From the NCBI GenBank assembly GCA_036386835.1, contig DASVUX010000028.1, forward strand, positions 62,001 through 126,000: a stretch of 64,000 bases of DNA, in the 5' to 3' direction. The stretch is from 2-12-FULL-35-15 sp036386835 (lineage in GTDB: Bacteria; Bacteroidota; Bacteroidia; 2-12-FULL-35-15). Shown here piece by piece: positions 43,970-52,863 of the stretch. Numbering within the stretch: position 1 is the first letter of the stretch; each line of letters opens with the position of its first letter. Below the pieces are notes generated by a model. It did not search any database, was not told where the DNA came from, and was given only the letters and a program-made list of their open reading frames with translations. The position numbers were made by a program, and so were the translations under genes.

Positions 43970-44992
43970 ATGGAAGAGAACATTCAGATAGACCAGGCAC
44001 TGGCCAATATTCAAAAGCTGGTTGACAACATGGAAACGGTGATCCGCGGAAAGAAAACTCAGATCCAGTTTGTGATCACCGCTTTGCTTGCGAAGGGACA
44101 TATCCTGATGGAAGACAATCCTGGTACAGGGAAAACCGTAATGGCCAAAACCCTTGCAAAAAGTATTGCAGACTCAACAGGAAGCTCGGGGGTTAATTTT
44201 AAAAGGATCCAGTTCACACCCGATCTTTTACCGATGGACCTGATCGGCTCACATATTTTCGATGATGTAAAAAAAGAATTCGTTTTCAAGAAAGGCCCGT
44301 TATTCTGTAACGTGCTTCTTGCGGATGAGATCAACAGGGCTTCGCCAAAAGTGCAATCGGCTTTACTGGAGTGTATGGCTGAACACCAGATCACGATGGG
44401 CGAAACAACTTATCCCCTTGAAAAATTATTCTTTACCATCGCCACGCAGAACCCGGTGGAAATGGAAGGCACTTATCCCCTGCCGGCTGCGCAGCTCGAC
44501 CGCTTCTTCATAAAGATCTATTTCGGGTATGTTGATGAAGCAACAGAGCTGAATATCTACAAAGACTACCTTGGCATCCAGAAAAACCAGGACAATATGA
44601 AGCAGGTGCTGAGCATGAAGGAGATCCTTTTTTTACAGGAAGAAACTGAGAAAGTGTTTATCCATGATGAGATCATCACAGCAGTAAGAAATATTATCCG
44701 TGATACCCGCAATCATCCTGATATTGTTTTGGGAGCTTCCATCCGGAGCGGCATCATTTTCTTAAAATGCCTGAAAGCATTTGCACTTGTTAACGGAAGG
44801 ACTTTTGTAACTGAAGATGACCTTCGCGGAATAACACTTGCCGTGCTGGATCACAGGCTGATCTACCGGAACCGCGATGCAAGGGTAAAAGCCCTGCCTG
44901 CGATCATCGGAAAAGAACTGGACAGGCTTAGTAAACTCAACTTAACCGTAAACCGTACAGCTTTTGCACCACGCACTGAAGAAAATATTTAA
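43970..44992 (+). CDS. MoxR-family AAA+ ATPase
   Basis: A 340-residue soluble MoxR ATPase (AAA_3). Walker A is MEDNPGTGKTVMAKTLA near residues 47-63, Walker B VLLADEINRASPKVQSALLE near 117-136, sensor 1 in FTIATQNPVEMEGTYPLPAA near 164, and an arginine finger in AQLDRFF. MoxR proteins act as chaperone-like motors for metal insertion or complex maturation together with DUF58/VWA partners. The gene order DUF58, transglutaminase, MoxR is a variation on the usual MoxR, DUF58, transglutaminase order. The last 29 bp overlap the next gene in another frame. Confidence 0.95.
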   Translation: MEENIQIDQALANIQKLVDNMETVIRGKKTQIQFVITALLAKGHILMEDNPGTGKTVMAKTLAKSIADSTGSSGVNFKRIQFTPDLLPMDLIGSHIFDDVKKEFVFKKGPLFCNVLLADEINRASPKVQSALLECMAEHQITMGETTYPLEKLFFTIATQNPVEMEGTYPLPAAQLDRFFIKIYFGYVDEATELNIYKDYLGIQKNQDNMKQVLSMKEILFLQEETEKVFIHDEIITAVRNIIRDTRNHPDIVLGASIRSGIIFLKCLKAFALVNGRTFVTEDDLRGITLAVLDHRLIYRNRDARVKALPAIIGKELDRLSKLNLTVNRTAFAPRTEENI

Positions 44993-47003
44993 TCAGGGAT
45001 TCTTCCTGCTATTCACTCTCCTGAGTATTCCCTGCCTTGGCCAAAACAAGGCAGCGGAACGATATGAGATTGATGCAAAAAGAATCGGGGTTGCCCCTAC
45101 CGACAAAGATGCATTGCCGCGGAGCAGGGAATTCATCCGCCTCGACAGTACTTATTATGTAGGCTGGATGTATGAAGGCATCTATAAATATGAGCGGAGT
45201 GCGGATTACCTCGGATATAAATTTGCCGCAGTACCCTTGCGGAAGGCCTTTGACCTGCTTGAAAAGGACTTTGGCTCACAGCTGAAGAACATCTATTCTT
45301 CGTTTATTTATTATAACCAGTACCAGGTCCGGATGTCGGACCTCTATACGATTGCTTACGCACTCCAGAACTGCTATAACAGCATAGAGATGCCAGACTC
45401 CACCATGGCGCTGCTTGACCGTATAGAAAGCTTCCATTTTCAAAAAGATTATTTTAATATTTATAATGAACGTGCCTGGATCTATCACCGCAACCGCTTT
45501 TTCACTTCAGAGAAATATAAGTTCCTGAAGAACTCTGTGGAAGAAAACGAGGAGATGGCATTCCGCTGCTGTTATCACCAGCTGGACCTTATTCAATACA
45601 ACAGGCCGGTAAATGATTATTGGTTCGGGACGCAGCAGAGCACTGATGATATTCTTGCAGTAGAGCACAACCTCGCCCTGATGCATTGTTACATGACAAA
45701 TTACGACAGCGCTGAATACCATTACCAGCGGCTGATTGAAGGCAACAGGGTCTCATGGAGCAATTATGCCAACATGCAGCATGAGATGGGGAATATTGAC
45801 AGCGCCATTCTTTATTACTCCATGCCTTATACCGGTCGCGAACATGCATTAAGCGAAGCTGATTATTATCTTCCTTCCATTTACATTTATGGTGGGCGGA
45901 CCAAGGATGCCCTCAGCATGGTGAGTGATAAGATCGAAATGAGCGGGTCCACTCCTGGTTTCGGATGGTACAACATTGCCCTTGCACGAAGCTACCTGTA
46001 TGACGGCCAGCTGGACAGCGCAGGATTTTTCCTTGACAAGGCACAAAATTTCAAGGAGCTGCATCTCCATACAACGCTTACGCAGCAGCAGTATGAATTC
46101 ACCATTAATCTTCTGCGGGTACAGCTGCTTGACAAGCAGATGGAACAGGTGAAATTCCTGGATAAAGGCTGGTGGTACTCTTTCAGTGGTTTGTATGACT
46201 TGCTGTCCCTCAAGATCCAGAAAACCATGATGGAATATGTTGTCGTAAATGAGCTTGCTGCTAACCCTGAAAGAAAGAGGATCATTTATGATCTTTTCTG
46301 CGGGGAATCAACAGTTACGTTTGATGAGGTCATGTACCTCCTTACTGATTTCAGCTCTTCTTATTTTCAAAAGAAATGTGACCACAGCAAGCAGAATGAC
46401 AAGCGTAAAACCGTAAGAAAATACTTCTCACTCTTTTCAACGAAATTAAAATTGGCTGATGGCGAGGAAAAGGATGCTTATGCTGAAGCCAGCGCGTTGC
46501 TAAAAGATCTTAATTCACCCAACGGGATTCCCACTGACACGACTAATGAAAAATTATTCCTTGCCCGGCTTTATGAGGTGCTTGCCGCATCAGCGGAGGA
46601 TGATGAAAGTAAGGAATATGACAACTACCAGGATAAAGCGCTGGAAGAATTCCCTCAGCTGGTTCCTTTCTCCGGGAATACTATAAAGATGAAGCTGACG
46701 GTAGCGGGCAATACAAACGGGACAATAAAAGAAGTGATCGATGATCTTAAGGATTGCAATATCAACTGGGTGGAAAGCGGCAATAATATTCCTGAAGTGA
46801 ACATCAGCATTTCTGAAAAGGGGAAAAATTACCAGGTCCTGTACAATGTGATCAGCGGCAGCGGAAAACCAATTGTATCAATGGGGGAAATGATCTTTAC
46901 CAAAGCAGACGGGGCGGGAAAAGAACTAGCATTAAGACTCTTTGGAAAAGGCGGTGCCCTGAAGTATGAGAAGGTTTGGGAGGAGCCGGAGAAGCTGCCT
47001 TAG
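44964..47003 (+). CDS. Exported TPR-like protein of unknown function
   Basis: A 679-residue protein with a signal peptide (FFLLFTLLSIPCLGQ) and a largely helical body with repeats of TPR character (for example DDILAVEHNLALMHCYMTNY, WYNIALARSYLYDGQLDSAG). The last 110 residues switch to a beta-rich part (IKMKLTVAGNTNGTIKEVID, GKNYQVLYNVISGSGKPIVS). I recognise no named family. The start is TTG 44964 inside moxR; no ATG is near, and a CTG at 44976 is the only other option. The 29-bp overlap with moxR suggests coupled translation, and it is likely the periplasmic partner of this MoxR system (inference). Confidence 0.75.
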   Translation: MHHALKKIFNQGFFLLFTLLSIPCLGQNKAAERYEIDAKRIGVAPTDKDALPRSREFIRLDSTYYVGWMYEGIYKYERSADYLGYKFAAVPLRKAFDLLEKDFGSQLKNIYSSFIYYNQYQVRMSDLYTIAYALQNCYNSIEMPDSTMALLDRIESFHFQKDYFNIYNERAWIYHRNRFFTSEKYKFLKNSVEENEEMAFRCCYHQLDLIQYNRPVNDYWFGTQQSTDDILAVEHNLALMHCYMTNYDSAEYHYQRLIEGNRVSWSNYANMQHEMGNIDSAILYYSMPYTGREHALSEADYYLPSIYIYGGRTKDALSMVSDKIEMSGSTPGFGWYNIALARSYLYDGQLDSAGFFLDKAQNFKELHLHTTLTQQQYEFTINLLRVQLLDKQMEQVKFLDKGWWYSFSGLYDLLSLKIQKTMMEYVVVNELAANPERKRIIYDLFCGESTVTFDEVMYLLTDFSSSYFQKKCDHSKQNDKRKTVRKYFSLFSTKLKLADGEEKDAYAEASALLKDLNSPNGIPTDTTNEKLFLARLYEVLAASAEDDESKEYDNYQDKALEEFPQLVPFSGNTIKMKLTVAGNTNGTIKEVIDDLKDCNINWVESGNNIPEVNISISEKGKNYQVLYNVISGSGKPIVSMGEMIFTKADGAGKELALRLFGKGGALKYEKVWEEPEKLP

Positions 47004-47307
47004 AATTCTGTCATCCAATGTTTTTGTGATGGAGTGTGTTGTCATTTTGACTGTAAGGAGAAAATCCTAATCTTCAACAAAACACGATTTATAAGCAACA
47101 GATCTCTCGGCTACGCTCGAGATGACAGGTAACCTGTGTCATTTCCACTGAAAGGAAAAATCTCATGAGCAGATTTCTTACTATCGGTCGACAATATCAA
47201 AAAACATAACCAATTTTTACATTAGCAACAATATTTGGAGTAAAGTAACTTCCTTCACTTTCGAAGCGGAATGTCCGAATGGCGATAAAAACCGTTGTTA
47301 GTGCTAG
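47004..47307. repeat. Gene-free stretch holding three extragenic palindromic repeat copies
   Basis: The gap between two converging genes holds GTCATTTTGACTGTAAGGAG (47041-47060), an inverted copy ATCTCTCGGCTACGCTCGAG followed by ATGACA (47102-47127), and GTGTCATTTCCACTGAAAGG (47136-47155). The family is shared with 34.3 kb and 54.4-54.75 kb. The right end, CGCCATTCGGACATT on the minus strand, is discussed as a possible cassette border. Confidence 0.65.
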
Positions 47308-48291
47308 TTATTCTAAAAACCATTTGCGCAGTTCACTTGTTATTTCCTCACAATCACAAAGAATGTCGGGGCTTACTCCGTCCCAGTATTCTTTCTTATT
47401 ACAGTCGGCATCTACTGAGGTGGTAACAATTAAATATTCTTCTTCAGCGATTTTGATCGATTTGTTAGCGGTAGAAAAACCTGAAGTTTTGGAGCCAAAC
47501 ATTTTGGACGTTTTAATGCTTTTCGTGGAGATAGCAACCGCTTCTCCGGAACTGGAAGTGCGCGGACCGATTAGCACAGCAATTTTCAATTTTTTATTTT
47601 TTAGTTTATAAAAGATTGGTGAGGATAAATATTTGTTTGTTTGTGAAGATTCATTATACCATATTTGACCATTCGATTGACTCCAGCTTACATCTTTTTG
47701 GCTGCCTATAAAGTATCCTAAAGTGCCGTTTGGGTAGAAAGGAGTTAATGCAATCAACATTGGCCACATATTTCCACCCGTATTATTTCTAAGGTCAATT
47801 ATCCACCCATCCAGTTTTTGCTGATCAATAGATTTTATTGAATCAACAATCTCATTAATATATTTTTCCGCCCTGATCCTGGATCCTTCTTTGTTAAAGA
47901 CGTCTGTTGCGAACCCCGGAACTTCTATATACCCGATCCCGGGAAGTTCTGTTTTGAAATTAATATTACATGTTCCCGGGAAAGCAGGATCTGTTCGGAC
48001 AATACGATTACTTTGATATAAATTTCTTCCTTTAGTTTTATAAAATGTATGTGGATTGCCGTTAAGATCCAATGCCAAAATGATTGCAGAGTCTCTTCGG
48101 ATTAAAGCTTTTTCTAAAACTTTCCTTTCAAAATCTCTCCAATCTATTTTTTCTTTTTCTAATGAATTTTCCCGGAATGCTGTAATAAGGTTTTTATAGA
48201 ACTGTTTTTCATCCGGGGAAAGAGTTCTTTCGACCTGTCCGAAAACGAAGCTTGAAATTGATAAAAACAAGATTATGTATTTAGCCTTCAT
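47308..48291 (-). CDS. S41-family peptidase
   Basis: A 327-residue exported serine peptidase of the C-terminal processing peptidase (tail-specific) family, with a signal peptide ending VFGQ and no PDZ domain. The fold marks are GIGYIEVPGFATDVFNKEG, DGWIIDLRNNTGGNMWPML near 163-181, and the catalytic serine in GPRTSSSGEAVAIS near 246-259, with KTSGFSTANKS after it. It is AT-richer than the genes to either side (visible in the frequency of A/T third positions), and lies in the accessory island with higBA. The natural substrate is unknown. Confidence 0.88.
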   Translation of the reverse strand: MKAKYIILFLSISSFVFGQVERTLSPDEKQFYKNLITAFRENSLEKEKIDWRDFERKVLEKALIRRDSAIILALDLNGNPHTFYKTKGRNLYQSNRIVRTDPAFPGTCNINFKTELPGIGYIEVPGFATDVFNKEGSRIRAEKYINEIVDSIKSIDQQKLDGWIIDLRNNTGGNMWPMLIALTPFYPNGTLGYFIGSQKDVSWSQSNGQIWYNESSQTNKYLSSPIFYKLKNKKLKIAVLIGPRTSSSGEAVAISTKSIKTSKMFGSKTSGFSTANKSIKIAEEEYLIVTTSVDADCNKKEYWDGVSPDILCDCEEITSELRKWFLE

Positions 48292-48370
48292 ATAATTACT
48301 ACTAGTGGTTTAGGGCGTTGCATTGTGGCCTTTTGAAATCGTAAAACTGCCATCAGCCAAAGTTCATCAC

Positions 48371-48610
48371 CTACTCAAAACATCTATTCAACAGTCCGCT
48401 TACTATGTAAACCTGTGTAACAGTTCGTGTAAATAAATTCAAGTCGTAAATTTGGTCATTGTCGAGGTTGTACTGCACAGACCACCAACAGTCTTTTGCT
48501 ATTTCGTCTGCGTATTCTACTTTTTTCCAATCATCATGTTCAGCGCAACGCACAAATACACATTCAATTTTAATGATTCTGTCGCCTTCAATACTTGTTC
48601 TTCCGAAATA
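48371..48610 (-). pseudogene. Remnant of a small gene of unknown function
   Basis: From 48553 down to 48371 an open frame encodes RCAEHDDWKKVEYADEIAKD, then CWWSVQYNLDNDQIYDLNLF, with a coding-like composition. The same style of protein continues upstream, first in frame (IEGDRIIKIECVFV) without an ATG, and then in another frame (APFDVISEEQV). Joined, these read as one protein whose reading frame is broken near 48590. I know of no family name. It lies directly after the higA stop, and may be a decayed cassette or a gene cut by insertion. The first Met of the intact part (48553) may not be a true start. Confidence 0.35.
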
Positions 48611-48640
48611 ACGTCAAATGGCGCCAGACTTATGTTATGC
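48601..48640 (-). other. Possible cassette border after higA
   Basis: Just beyond the higA stop the minus strand reads GCATAACATAAGTCTGGCG followed by CCATTTGACGTT; ATAAC and GTTAT form a short inverted repeat. A similar series (CACTAACAACGG, then CGCCATTCGGACATT) follows the stop of the S41 gene at 47.3 kb. The resemblance is short, and the reading as a recombination border is inference. Confidence 0.3.
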
Positions 48641-48934
48641 TGCGTTGTGAGTACATTGCTTGATAGCATTCAGTTCAGCCTTCTTTTCGTTTTTTTCTTC
48701 TTCAATGTCAAAGTCGTCCTGAAGTCCAAGCCAAAACTTTGCAGAGTTTCCAAAATATTTAGAAAGTCTGAGTGCGGTGTCTGCGGTAATACGTCTGTTC
48801 CCTTTTATGATTGCCGAAACGCGTGTCTGGGGAATTCCAATGTCTTTAGAAAGTTTATAGGCTGTAATTTCCAGAGGCAACAAAAATTCTTCTTGCAGAA
48901 TTTCTCCGGGATGTATGTTTTTTAATTTTTTCAT
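48635..48934 (-). CDS. higA: HigA-family antitoxin (Xre-type HTH)
   Basis: A 99-residue antitoxin and DNA-binding repressor. IHPGEILQEEFLLPLEITAY at the N-terminus, KLSKDIGIPQTRVSAIIKGN (HTH), RRITADTALRLSKYFGNSAK and FWLGLQDDFDIEEE follow the HigA (VapI-like) family throughout. It starts 9 bp after the HigB stop on the same strand. Toxin before antitoxin is the usual order for hig loci. The C-terminal tail KAELNAIKQCTHNAA is less conserved and may have been changed by the adjoining junction. Autoregulation of the pair is expected from the family. Confidence 0.93.
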   Translation of the reverse strand: MKKLKNIHPGEILQEEFLLPLEITAYKLSKDIGIPQTRVSAIIKGNRRITADTALRLSKYFGNSAKFWLGLQDDFDIEEEKNEKKAELNAIKQCTHNAA

Positions 48935-48943
48935 TTCGGTTGT

Positions 48944-49225
48944 TTAGTGATAATCAATTATTTCCACTTGGTCAGCATTACCATTATTCCACTTGAAAAT
49001 TATGCGCCACTGGTTGTTAATTCTAATTGAATAAAAGTCTTTATAGTTCCCTTTTAATTTTTCAAGTCGGTTCGATGGCGGAACTTGCAAATCTGTCAGA
49101 TCTTGAGAGTTGTTTAACATTCTCAGTTTTCTCCGCGCCATTTCCTGTATTTCGGTCGACAAACCCTTAATTCGTTCACCTTCCCATATTTTCTTAGTGT
49201 CCTTGTCACCAAATGATATAAGCAT
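48944..49225 (-). CDS. higB: HigB-family toxin (RelE/ParE superfamily)
   Basis: A 93-residue ribosome-dependent mRNA endonuclease of the HigB group. The family pattern is nearly complete: IQEMARRKLRMLNNSQDLTD near residues 28-47, LQVPPSNRLEKLKGNYKDFY, SIRINNQWRIIFKWNNGNAD and a final VEIIDYH. The terminal His and the central Arg residues correspond to catalytic positions in related toxins. With higA it forms a type II toxin-antitoxin module in an AT-rich island. No second toxin-antitoxin pair is close. Confidence 0.94.
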   Translation of the reverse strand: MLISFGDKDTKKIWEGERIKGLSTEIQEMARRKLRMLNNSQDLTDLQVPPSNRLEKLKGNYKDFYSIRINNQWRIIFKWNNGNADQVEIIDYH

Positions 49226-49424
49226 ACTGCCGTTTTACGTTACTTACGTCAAAGATAACTAAATTGTCAATGGAATCCAAATTGTCGAGGAGATAATTGT
49301 GTCGGGCTATACACCGAGCAATGGGGCATAACTTTATAAATAGGAGCAGTTTCTAAAAAGCTTTACTCATACCCTTAATAAATATAGCACGGATTTTCAA
49401 ATATGCATGTTAATACGTTTTCAC

Positions 49425-49799
49425 TCAATACACAATCTCATAACCGCTGATCTTTATCAACTCCGGGGCTTTGTTCCGTATTTTGGGAATAAACACCCCG
49501 GTTGCTTTCTTATAAACATGGACAAATTCCATTGCGGTTTCGTTTTTGCAAAAAGCCTGCAAACGTTTTAACTGCTCCACTTTAAATTCCAGGTCTTTAT
49601 ACACGATATGCCCGCTGCCATTTACAGATTTCAGCGACAGCGTGATAGCGCCTTTTACCAGCTCTATTGCAGCATGAAATGTCTCTTCCCTGTGTTCATT
49701 GAGCAATTGCTCGAATGATTTAGCTGCCTGGTATTCTGATGGATAAATGATCCCGATCCGCGGGGTTTGGTCCTTATATAGTTTAATGAGTATCTGCAT
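49425..49799 (-). CDS. Hypothetical protein
   Basis: A 124-residue soluble protein that I cannot assign. It reads like a mixed alpha/beta domain: YKDQTPRIGIIYPSEYQAAK, FHAAIELVKGAITLSLKSV, GHIVYKDLEFKVEQLKRLQA and KATGVFIPKIRNKAPELIKI. There is no signal peptide, membrane segment or metal motif. The start is ATG 49799. It lies between the higBA island and the terminator of the surface protein gene; the 199 bp between it and higB contain no recognisable gene. Confidence 0.6.
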   Translation of the reverse strand: MQILIKLYKDQTPRIGIIYPSEYQAAKSFEQLLNEHREETFHAAIELVKGAITLSLKSVNGSGHIVYKDLEFKVEQLKRLQAFCKNETAMEFVHVYKKATGVFIPKIRNKAPELIKISGYEIVY

Positions 49800-49860
49800 G
49801 AAGCAAAATTACCTTCACATGCATCGAACTGTAGCTACAGAATATAGTTTGTTGAAATAA

Positions 49861-49890
49861 AAAACCCCTGTCGCTGTGACAAGGGTTTCT
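49861..49890. terminator. Bidirectional terminator after the T9SS surface protein gene
   Basis: An 11-bp stem (AAACCCCTGTC with GACAAGGGTTT, one mismatch-type G-T pair) and loop GCTGT, with A-tract on one side and T-tract on the other, so it can work on either strand. The surface protein gene ends at 49894. Confidence 0.88.
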
Positions 49891-49893
49891 TTT

Positions 49894-52863
49894 TTACTGA
49901 TTTATGATCTGGACATATCCGTACTTTGGCTCTTTCAGCTCAGGGCCTTCGAGCACAAAGTAATATACGCCTTCTGAATGTCCTCCCCCGTTCCAGTCAT
50001 TATGATAGTCTGTGCTTGTATATACTTTGCTTCCCCAGCGATTAAACACCGTTAAAGCTGTTCCCGGGAAGTATTCTATATTCCTGAATGCCAGCAGGTC
50101 ATTTTTACCGTCACCATTCGGTGTGAATACATTCGGGATCTGCAGCTCGGTGATCACGTTATACTGACCGCTGATCGTATCCCAGCAGCCATTCTCACTC
50201 TGCACGGCATGAATAATCGTATATGTTCCTGCCGAAGCATAAAGATGTGAGGGGTCTTCAAGGAATGACCAGCTTCCCGTGCTATCACCAAAATGCCAAT
50301 ACCAGTTTGTTATATTTCCTGCCGCGATAAGCGATGCATCAGTGAACTGGATTGTATTTCCAAGAAAGATCACATCAGGCGGAGAAGTGGAGTAAGCCGC
50401 GCTGGGCTTGCTGAACTGGCTTACGGTAACAGTATCTGCTGCGGAACAACCATTACTGTAACTTACTGTAACGAAATAATCACCATCTGAATTTACAGTA
50501 ATTGCTGTTGTATCCTGTAGTGTGGACCACATGTAATTTGCTCCTGCAGGAATGCTCGCATTTGCAACAAGAACGGAACTGTCTCCCGGGCAGAATGATA
50601 ATGTCCCTGTGATATCCACAAGCGGGTTTGCATTCACAATGGTTACCGGTGCTGAGGATGATGAGCAGCCATTCTGGCTTACAGTAACAAAATACGTCCC
50701 GCTTCCTGCTACCACTGTATCGTTCGTACTGGAGTTCGACCAGGTGATGGAAGAATATAAAGCAGATGAATCAACATATATTGTTGCGAGATCAGCGTTA
50801 CAGGTAAAGAAAGTTCCCAGGATCACGGGTGTAGGTGCAGGAACCGGTGCAGGAACAGTCATCGTGGTATCGGCAGTACATCCGTTTGCATAGGTAAGGG
50901 TAACAGTTATATTTCCTCCCGTATTAACGCTGGCTGTTGAAGATGATGATCCGTTCGTCCAGGAATAATTCGCCCCAGAAGGCGGGTTGGCCGCTGCGGT
51001 CAGCAATATGCTGTTCCCGGAGCAATAAGAAGTGATGCCACCTGCGGTGAGGGAATAATTGAAAGGGGAAACCGCGAATGGCGCAGAAGTGATCGTACAG
51101 CCGTTTATATCAACAACCGTAACAGTGTAAGGGCCGCTGGTACCGACTGTTATAGAATGATTCGTGCTGCCCGTTGACCAGTTATAGGTAGCATAATTGA
51201 TAGTGGTTGTAAGTGTTGCCGAATCACCGTTACAAAATGCTGTAACACCGGAGATCACCGGAGGCACGGGAGCAGTAACCGTAACCGGTGCAGAAACTCC
51301 TGTACAGCCATTTGTATCTGTAACTGTAAGTGTATAAGTTCCGAAACCGACATTAATGGAATCATTGGTGCTTGCATTGGACCAGGAATAAGAAGCGTAG
51401 ATAAGCGAGTCGGAATAAAGGTTTGTTGAACCTCCGCAGGCATATGCGTAACCTGCGATCAGGGGTGTTGGTGAAGGATTAACAATCACATCCACCACGT
51501 TGGTTTTATAACACCCGTTCTCGACTGAGGTCACCCAGTACTGACCGCTGGAATCCACCTGGATTGAAGTTGTTGTTTCACCCGTGTTCCAGATGTAACT
51601 GTCGAATGTCGCAGGCGTTACACTAAGTGTTCCCTGGCTGCCTTCGCAGAACTCAAAGTTCCCGGCAATATTGGGATTGAAGCCTGCGAGCCCTGTTGTA
51701 TCAACAAATACATTCACATTTATTACCGTGGTAGCTGCCGGAGTGCCATTATCAGTAGCAGTAAATGTTATTAAATGATAACCGGCATTTGCAGGGCTTG
51801 ATATGATCTGCACCTGTCCGTTTGCGGAATTGCCCGATGTATTGGAAAGTATGGTCGCACCAGGCATGCCGTTCAGGTTGATGCCAAGTGATGTCGTCTG
51901 GCCGATCTCAGGCGCAAGGAACAGCCCGTTAAGGATAAGCGTATCGCCGGAAGCGCAAATATTGATCGTATCACAATTATTGAGTCCGCTTGAAATAGGT
52001 GCGATGTTCGTAGAGCTGCAGGCGTTAAAGTAAAACGACTGATTATCCAGCCAGTCAACTCCATCCTCGCCACCATAACCGCCATCATATTGCAGGCCCG
52101 GGCTATCAAATCTTCCCATCTGGATATAATTAATACCATCACCTTTGTTCAATCCAACTGTTGCCGGTGATGCTCCTGTGCTGGTTCCTCCAAAACCATT
52201 AACCCCACCGGAAGCTGCACCGGTTGTCCACTGCATATCCCCGTAATTGAAACCGATGTTATTCCCGGTAGGCAGGATAGGGTCAAGCCCGTCCGTTATG
52301 ATCAGCTGGAAAGTATTCACCTTGTCGGTCATCATGCTGTAATAACCAACCCCCTGCCACGTAACGATCATATAAGTGGAAGTAAGTGTATAAAGCACTG
52401 TTCCCGTGCCGCGCGTATCTACATCCGCCCAGAAAGGCGCAACCATTATAAAATTCGGATCGGGAAAGGGATTGGAGGAAAATGTTCCGTAAGCCGTTCC
52501 GAAAGATATGTTCCCGTTATTATTTATATAGCATGAAGTATAGTTCGTCCCATAAAAACAAAACGTGAAAGGCAGATTAATAAGGTTGGAGCTTCCGTCA
52601 TCATTAGGACCCATTGCTGGGATCCCGCCTGGGATGAAAGTGCTGCAGCCAGCCGGCATTTTGTGCACCATGACCGGATGTTCATTATTCGCCTTTGGCG
52701 CTGTTCCTTCAAGATTAATGATCTTTGCATTACCATTTATTTTTCCCTCTGCTTTCATCTGCTCATACTTCTCCGAACCGGTTGCCGGTATAACAGATGA
52801 TTGCGCGAAGATTTGGGAAACAAATAAACCTGTGAGAACAACTGATAAAATAATTTTTTTCAT
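49894..52863 (-). CDS. T9SS type B sorting-domain surface protein with NIDO, Ig-like and PKD domains
   Basis: A secreted protein of about 989 residues. After a signal peptide ending QIFAQ, residues about 85-260 form a nidogen-like (NIDO) domain: LPFTFCFYGTNYTSCYINNN, GNISFG, VAPFWADVDTRGTGTVLY. An all-beta stretch follows, then six or so SprB/Ig-like repeats with units such as YNWSTGSTNHSITVGTSGPY. A PKD domain (NWYWHFGDSTGSW) is near residue 855. The C-terminal gliding-motility-type (CHU_C, type B) domain begins VFTPNGDGKNDLLAFRN and ends GYVQIINQ. Type B proteins are secreted by T9SS and attached to or released from the surface. An ATG three codons upstream (52872) is also possible. Confidence 0.92.
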   Translation of the reverse strand: MKKIILSVVLTGLFVSQIFAQSSVIPATGSEKYEQMKAEGKINGNAKIINLEGTAPKANNEHPVMVHKMPAGCSTFIPGGIPAMGPNDDGSSNLINLPFTFCFYGTNYTSCYINNNGNISFGTAYGTFSSNPFPDPNFIMVAPFWADVDTRGTGTVLYTLTSTYMIVTWQGVGYYSMMTDKVNTFQLIITDGLDPILPTGNNIGFNYGDMQWTTGAASGGVNGFGGTSTGASPATVGLNKGDGINYIQMGRFDSPGLQYDGGYGGEDGVDWLDNQSFYFNACSSTNIAPISSGLNNCDTINICASGDTLILNGLFLAPEIGQTTSLGINLNGMPGATILSNTSGNSANGQVQIISSPANAGYHLITFTATDNGTPAATTVINVNVFVDTTGLAGFNPNIAGNFEFCEGSQGTLSVTPATFDSYIWNTGETTTSIQVDSSGQYWVTSVENGCYKTNVVDVIVNPSPTPLIAGYAYACGGSTNLYSDSLIYASYSWSNASTNDSINVGFGTYTLTVTDTNGCTGVSAPVTVTAPVPPVISGVTAFCNGDSATLTTTINYATYNWSTGSTNHSITVGTSGPYTVTVVDINGCTITSAPFAVSPFNYSLTAGGITSYCSGNSILLTAAANPPSGANYSWTNGSSSSTASVNTGGNITVTLTYANGCTADTTMTVPAPVPAPTPVILGTFFTCNADLATIYVDSSALYSSITWSNSSTNDTVVAGSGTYFVTVSQNGCSSSSAPVTIVNANPLVDITGTLSFCPGDSSVLVANASIPAGANYMWSTLQDTTAITVNSDGDYFVTVSYSNGCSAADTVTVSQFSKPSAAYSTSPPDVIFLGNTIQFTDASLIAAGNITNWYWHFGDSTGSWSFLEDPSHLYASAGTYTIIHAVQSENGCWDTISGQYNVITELQIPNVFTPNGDGKNDLLAFRNIEYFPGTALTVFNRWGSKVYTSTDYHNDWNGGGHSEGVYYFVLEGPELKEPKYGYVQIINQ

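Noticed and set aside
48452..48925. A 157-codon frame on the plus strand over higA
   Set aside because: It is antisense to a clear HigA gene and has no recognisable motif.
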